The notes beneath the pieces are model-generated. The model saw only the letters and a program-made list of their open reading frames with translations. It ran no database searches and was not told the origin of the DNA. Below are positions 7,857 to 10,469 of a stretch of DNA of 10,469 bases, one piece after another. Both the position numbers and the translations under genes were made by a program. This stretch comes from Oscillospiraceae bacterium. Its GTDB lineage: Bacteria > Bacillota > Clostridia > Oscillospirales > Ruminococcaceae. Every line of letters starts with the position of its first letter. The stretch's first letter is position 1. The DNA lies in assembly GCA_019420135.1 (NCBI GenBank), contig JAHZHS010000001.1, positions 44,137 to 54,605 on the forward strand. The letters run 5' to 3'.

Positions 7857-8201
7857 TCACTGGACGGTCACCGACACCTGTGCGGGCATGCAGGCCGCCC
7901 AGTCTCCCTCCCGGGAAAGTCGGCCGAAGCCCTCGCACAGATGGTCGGGGCAGGGGCTGTCCACAAAGGCGATGGTGCCGTCCCGCACCTGCAGATGGAC
8001 GGTATAGCCGTTGCTGTCCAGGTCATAGTCGGCATCCTTGTCCAGGGGGACTTCCATGGTCTTTTGGGGATCGCCGTACTGGATGAGGGCGGTGCGCCCC
8101 GTGCCGCCCCGGGTGAAGAAATAGAGCAGGGCGGCCAGCAGCACCACCACGCCCACAAAGACAAGGGTGCCCCGCCGCGGGCCGGAAAAAAACTTGTGCA
8201 T
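7857..8201 (-). CDS. NusG domain II-containing membrane-anchored protein
   Basis: The 114-residue protein has a basic N-terminus (MHKFFSGPRRG), one hydrophobic segment (about 12-29), then a small beta-rich domain. That order predicts a signal anchor with the domain outside the membrane. The C-terminal part matches the NusG domain II family (DUF1312-type) of Clostridia: GYTVHLQVRDGTIAFVDSPCPDHLC (65-89), then WAACMPAQVSVTV (101-113), with conserved cysteines 84, 89 and 104. Despite the name it lacks the NusG N-terminal RNA-polymerase-binding domain and is not expected to be a transcription factor. Its molecular role is not established. From general knowledge, relatives often lie near Gx-transporter and ApbE-type flavin genes; here the neighbours are rnz and a GNAT gene. 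The ATG at 8201 has AGGAGG (8207-8212) 5 nt upstream. It starts 30 bp after the rnz stop. Confidence 0.88.
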   Translation of the reverse strand: MHKFFSGPRRGTLVFVGVVVLLAALLYFFTRGGTGRTALIQYGDPQKTMEVPLDKDADYDLDSNGYTVHLQVRDGTIAFVDSPCPDHLCEGFGRLSREGDWAACMPAQVSVTVQ

Positions 8202-8231
8202 CAGAACCTCCTGGGGAATATGCGGGGGAGA

Positions 8232-9131
8232 TCAGTCGGGGTCAAAGCCGAGGGTGAGGGTCTTGCCGTCAAAGCCTGCCTCCGCCCCGGCAAAGAACTG
8301 CCGGGCCGCCGCCAGGCCGGGCTCCGTGTCGGTGACGGCGGCGCTGTAATGGGTCAGCCACAGCCGCCGGACCCCGGCCTCCGCCGCCAGCCGCCCCACT
8401 TCGGGGCAGGTGGAATGGCCGTACAGCCGGGCCTTGTCCGTAAAATCGGCGGTGGGGTAGGTGGAGTCCATGCAGAGGAGATCCGCCTCCCGGGCGGCCT
8501 CTGAGAGGGCGTCGCAGGGGCCGGTGTCGGTGGCGTAGACCACCCGCAGCCCCCGCCGTGCCGGGCCCAGCACCTGGTCGGGGGAAAAGCCCTCCGCCGC
8601 CCGCCCGGCCTGAAGCTCCCGCCACAGCCGGACGGGGATGCCCAGCGCCCGGGCGCGGTCGGGGTCAAAGCGGCCTGCCCGGGGCAGGGTGAAAGCATAC
8701 CCGCAGCAGGGGGCGCGGTGTTCCAGCGTAAAGGCGGTGACCGTCCCGCCCAGCACCGGCAGAGGCCCTGCCTGGGGAGCGTCCTCGGCCAGACGGAGGG
8801 CAAAGGGCAATGGTCCCGCCACCGCCAGAAAGGCCTGTACCAGCGCCGTCAGCCCCGGCGGCCCCGCCATGAGCACCGGCTCGGTGCGGCCCAGGGCGGC
8901 CATGGTCTGCCACAGCCCCGGCAGGCCGAAGATGTGGTCCCCGTGGTAGTGGGTCAGCAGGATGGCGTCCACCTTGTACAGGCTGACGCCCCAGCGCCGG
9001 GCCGCCGTCTGGGTGCCCTCGCCGCAGTCGATGAGCAGGCTGCGCCCGGCCACCGTCAGGGCCAGACTGGCCAGCGCCCGGTCGGGCAGGGGGCGGGTGC
9101 CGCCGCAGCCCAGCAGTGTGGCAGTGAGCAT
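8232..9131 (-). CDS. rnz: Ribonuclease Z (metallo-beta-lactamase fold)
   Basis: RNase Z is the zinc phosphodiesterase that cuts tRNA precursors at the 3' side of the discriminator base. The 299-residue product (B. subtilis RNase Z is about 307) has the N-terminal LLGCGGTRPLPDRALASLAL (6-25), a variant of the usual LGTG-x-P-R-S start. The zinc-site motif THYHGDHIFGLPGL is at 60-73 (His61, His63, Asp65, His66). Further ligands or conserved residues are LEHRAPCCGY (136-145; His138), YATDTG (199-204; Asp202), YGHST (237-241; His239) and LTHYS (259-263; His261). The exosite arm (about 150-185) is shorter than in B. subtilis and lacks its Gly-Pro motif. I chose the ATG at 9131 because it begins the family N-terminus and has AAGGAGA (9137-9143) 5 nt upstream; longer in-frame starts add unrelated residues. 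It is first in the minus-strand unit. Confidence 0.93.
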   Translation of the reverse strand: MLTATLLGCGGTRPLPDRALASLALTVAGRSLLIDCGEGTQTAARRWGVSLYKVDAILLTHYHGDHIFGLPGLWQTMAALGRTEPVLMAGPPGLTALVQAFLAVAGPLPFALRLAEDAPQAGPLPVLGGTVTAFTLEHRAPCCGYAFTLPRAGRFDPDRARALGIPVRLWRELQAGRAAEGFSPDQVLGPARRGLRVVYATDTGPCDALSEAAREADLLCMDSTYPTADFTDKARLYGHSTCPEVGRLAAEAGVRRLWLTHYSAAVTDTEPGLAAARQFFAGAEAGFDGKTLTLGFDPD

Positions 9132-9153
9132 GATGGTCTCCTTTCCGGATGGT

Positions 9154-9180
9154 CCGGGCGGCAGGACTGCCAAATCCCGG
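9154..9180 (-). other. Possible hairpin in the rnz 5' leader
   Basis: On the minus strand, CCGGG (9176-9180) can pair with CCCGG (9154-9158), enclosing GGCA/TGCC (9168-9171 with 9161-9164 after small offsets). This would form a two-step hairpin ending 11 nt before the rnz SD. I do not recognise a known riboswitch or protein-binding leader. In DNA this GC-rich, such pairing can arise by chance. Confidence 0.3.
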
Positions 9181-9213
9181 GACGCTGCCGCGTCTGTATT
9201 GGTATAGTACCCT

Positions 9214-9222
9214 ATTATAGCA
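9214..9222 (-). promoter_or_regulatory. Extended -10 promoter element for the rnz operon
   Basis: The minus strand reads TGCTATAAT, a consensus sigma-A -10 hexamer with the TGN extension. The -35 area (about 9236-9243) is poor (TTTTCC-like), as is common for extended -10 promoters. The expected transcription start is near 9207, giving a leader of about 75 nt before the rnz ATG. It is the only good promoter I see upstream of the seven minus-strand genes. Confidence 0.7.
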
Positions 9223-9255
9223 CCCGGATGCCATAGGGAAAAGTACGCCCCGCAC

Positions 9256-9284
9256 TTGCAAAAAACGGGGCGGGATGCTATGGT
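9256..9284 (+). promoter_or_regulatory. Candidate promoter for the BIG2 lipoprotein gene
   Basis: TTGCAA (9256-9261) and TATGGT (9279-9284) are separated by 17 bp, a plausible sigma-A pair with a start near 9291 and a leader of about 70 nt. Alternative -10-like sequences lie downstream: TATAAA/TAAAAT at 9302-9309 and TATAAC at 9317-9322. The choice is uncertain. The -35 element falls in the loop of the CGCCCCG/CGGGGCG inverted repeat. Confidence 0.4.
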
Positions 9285-9298
9285 ATTGGTACGTATAG

Positions 9299-9325
9299 TT
9301 TTATAAAATTCCACGTTATAACGTG
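9299..9325. promoter_or_regulatory. Two adjacent palindromes upstream of the lipoprotein gene
   Basis: TTTTATAAAA (9299-9308, 10 bp) and CACGTTATAACGTG (9312-9325, 14 bp) are both perfect palindromes, separated by 3 bp. They lie 38-64 bp before the lipoprotein ATG, next to or downstream of the candidate promoter. That is a suitable place for an operator bound by a dimeric repressor. No regulator gene is present in the window to assign to it. Confidence 0.45.
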
Positions 9326-9362
9326 TGAAAACGGACGTCAAACACAACGGAGGGTAGAAACC

Positions 9363-10469
9363 ATGGCAAGACGACACAAGATGTGCCTTTTGGGGCTTTT
9401 GACCGCGCTGGTGCTGATGCTGTGCGGATGCAGCGCATCCGACCTGCATCTGCCCGAGCAGGTGGATCTGTTTGTGGGGGACAGCTTCCCCCTGGCCTCG
9501 GCGGTGGAGTGGGACGGGGAGACGGATGCCGCCTCCGCCGCCCTGCTGCTGACAGCGGCAGAGGACAACGGCATCACCGTCTCCTTTGCCAGTGCCGACC
9601 CGGGCATTGCCATGGTGGACGGCCAGGGCATCATCCAGGCCGCTGCCCCCGGCGAGACGACGGTGACGGTATCCTGCCCGGCCTTCGGGTATGAGGCTCA
9701 GGTGGCGGTGACGGTGTCGGAGCCCCTGGGCGGACTGTACATGGAGAGCACTCTGGACCTTCAGCCGGGACAGACGGGCAGCCTCAACCCCATGCTGCCC
9801 GGCGGCGACCTGTCCCAGGTGCGGTATGCGGTGGCTGACCCGGCGGTAGCGTCGGTGGATGCCGACGGCACCGTCACCGCCCTGGCAGAGGGCATCACCG
9901 CCATCACCGCCACGGTGGAGGGCAGCTCCCTCACCGCAGAATGTGAAGTGGTGGTGGGTACCCCGGTGCAGGGGGTGCAGGTCTCCCGCCCGGCGGCGCA
10001 GCTGGACCCGGGCCAGACAATGGTGCTGAGCGCCCGGGTGTGGCCGGACAAGAATGTGGCCGTCCGCTGGTCCACCACTGACCCGGCGGTGGCCACGGTG
10101 GACGAGAACGGCAAGGTGACCGCCCTGACCCCCGGCACGGCGGAGATCGTGGCGGAAGTGTCCGGCATGCGTGCGTCCTGCACCCTGACCGTCACCGGGG
10201 CCGCTACGGCGGAAACGGCTACGGCGGAGACCGCCGCTGCCAAGACCGCTGCCCCCACCACGCCTGAAAATGCCACCCCCGAAAGTGCTGCTCCTGAGAC
10301 TGCCACGGCGGAAACGGCCATCCCGGAATCCGCCGCCGCGCCGGAGACATCCCGGCCCATGACCCCGGAGACGGCAACGTCCGAACCTGCGGCCGCCACA
10401 GGGGAGACCGCGGAGGAAGATGCAGCACCCGCCGCCGCGGCCATGGAGACCGGGGAGACGGCGCAGCCC
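9363..10469 (+). CDS. Lipoprotein with three BIG2-like Ig repeats (3' end outside window)
   Basis: The frame from the ATG at 9363 stays open for 369 codons to the last base, so the C-terminus is missing. GGAGGG (9349-9354) lies 8 nt upstream. The N-terminus is a lipoprotein signal: MARRHKMC, a hydrophobic stretch (9-20), then lipobox LCGC (20-23) with Cys23 as the predicted lipidated residue. Three bacterial Ig-like (BIG2) repeats follow at about 31-118, 122-199 and 203-278. Each carries the hallmark strand pairs, for example ADPAVASVDADGTVTALAEG (158-177) and TDPAVATVDENGKVTALTPG (239-258). Residues 279-369 form a low-complexity Ala/Thr/Glu/Pro linker. Such repeats usually hold a distal binding or enzymatic domain away from the cell surface; that domain, if any, is beyond the window. 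Function cannot be stated. The gene is transcribed divergently from rnz. Confidence 0.88.
   Translation, partial: MARRHKMCLLGLLTALVLMLCGCSASDLHLPEQVDLFVGDSFPLASAVEWDGETDAASAALLLTAAEDNGITVSFASADPGIAMVDGQGIIQAAAPGETTVTVSCPAFGYEAQVAVTVSEPLGGLYMESTLDLQPGQTGSLNPMLPGGDLSQVRYAVADPAVASVDADGTVTALAEGITAITATVEGSSLTAECEVVVGTPVQGVQVSRPAAQLDPGQTMVLSARVWPDKNVAVRWSTTDPAVATVDENGKVTALTPGTAEIVAEVSGMRASCTLTVTGAATAETATAETAAAKTAAPTTPENATPESAAPETATAETAIPESAAAPETSRPMTPETATSEPAAATGETAEEDAAPAAAAMETGETAQP
10197..10469 (+). repeat. Ala/Thr/Glu/Pro-rich repetitive linker coding region
   Basis: This stretch encodes residues 279-369 of the lipoprotein. Short degenerate units such as TAET, PETA, PESA and GETA recur, with almost no aromatic or large hydrophobic residues. 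At DNA level the 14-mer ACGGCGGAAACGGC recurs exactly at 10206-10219 and 10305-10318, 99 bp apart and in frame. The segment is predicted to be extended and disordered. It continues to the window edge. Confidence 0.75.

Larger units (their letters stand above)
9196..9291. repeat. 9-bp direct repeats GTATTGGTA flanking a hairpin
   Basis: GTATTGGTA occurs exactly at 9196-9204 and again at 9283-9291, 87 bp apart. Between them are GGATGCCATAG (9226-9236) and GGATGCTATGG (9273-9283), which differ at two positions, and an inverted repeat with arms CGCCCCG (9246-9252) and CGGGGCG (9266-9272). CCATAG (9231-9236) and CTATGG (9278-9283) form an outer inverted pair. The block holds the rnz promoter and a candidate plus-strand promoter, so repeated regulator-binding sites are a reasonable guess. 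Confidence 0.5.

Noticed and set aside
9246..9272. CGCCCCG/CGGGGCG hairpin as an intrinsic terminator
   Set aside because: The loop is 13 nt, the stem is only 7 bp, no T tract follows on either strand, and no gene ends here.
9132..9449. N-terminal extension of the RNase Z frame upstream of 9131
   Set aside because: The added residues match nothing in RNase Z, cross the promoter region and the start of the divergent gene, and the ATG at 9131 has its own SD.
9761..10444. 227-codon minus-strand open frame, Ala/Val/Ser-rich
   Set aside because: It lies opposite the lipoprotein frame, which has a signal peptide, BIG2 repeats and an SD. The apparent low-complexity protein is the mirror of the Thr/Glu/Ala linker.
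1..10469. Defence island or mobile element around sbcCD
   Set aside because: SbcCD here is the ordinary housekeeping pair. No toxin, restriction, CRISPR, integrase or transposase gene is visible, and base composition is uniform across the window apart from the terminator and the promoter region.

Overview
The window is very GC-rich chromosomal DNA with dense, mostly collinear genes. Each gene has its own strong Shine-Dalgarno site. A NusG domain II protein, a ProXp-ala/PrdX-type editing protein, a YaaO/SpeA-type PLP decarboxylase and a BIG2 surface lipoprotein together point to a high-GC Clostridia member, most likely Oscillospirales (Ruminococcaceae/Oscillospiraceae). This placement is inferred from gene content and style; the genus cannot be fixed. 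I see no insertion sequence, integrase, CRISPR array, tRNA or rRNA.

Layout. (1) 1-1122, + strand: the 3' three quarters of glycerol kinase (glpK), cut by the window start. (2) 1151-1195: a perfect 19-bp inverted repeat with A and T tracts on either side, which can act as a shared terminator for the two converging units. (3) 1227-9131, - strand: seven codirectional genes. In transcription order they are RNase Z (rnz), a NusG domain II membrane-anchored protein, a GNAT acetyltransferase, sbcD, sbcC, a ProXp-ala-like Ala-tRNA(Pro) deacylase, and an Orn/Lys/Arg decarboxylase-family protein. Gaps are 20-53 bp and sbcD/sbcC overlap by 13 bp, so they look like one roughly 8-kb operon. (4) 9132-9362: a divergent control region with a near-perfect extended -10 for the rnz operon, several palindromes, and a 9-bp direct repeat. 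(5) 9363 to the window end, + strand: the first 369 codons of a lipoprotein with three BIG2-like Ig repeats and an Ala/Thr/Glu/Pro-rich linker. It has no stop codon in the window.

Functionally the operon mixes housekeeping tasks: tRNA 3' processing, tRNA proofreading, DNA hairpin and break processing by SbcCD, and amino-acid decarboxylation. I found no convincing undescribed system. The points most worth a second look are the divergent control region, the truncated BIG2 lipoprotein, and a glycerol kinase that appears to lack the histidine phosphorylated by HPr in many Firmicutes homologues.
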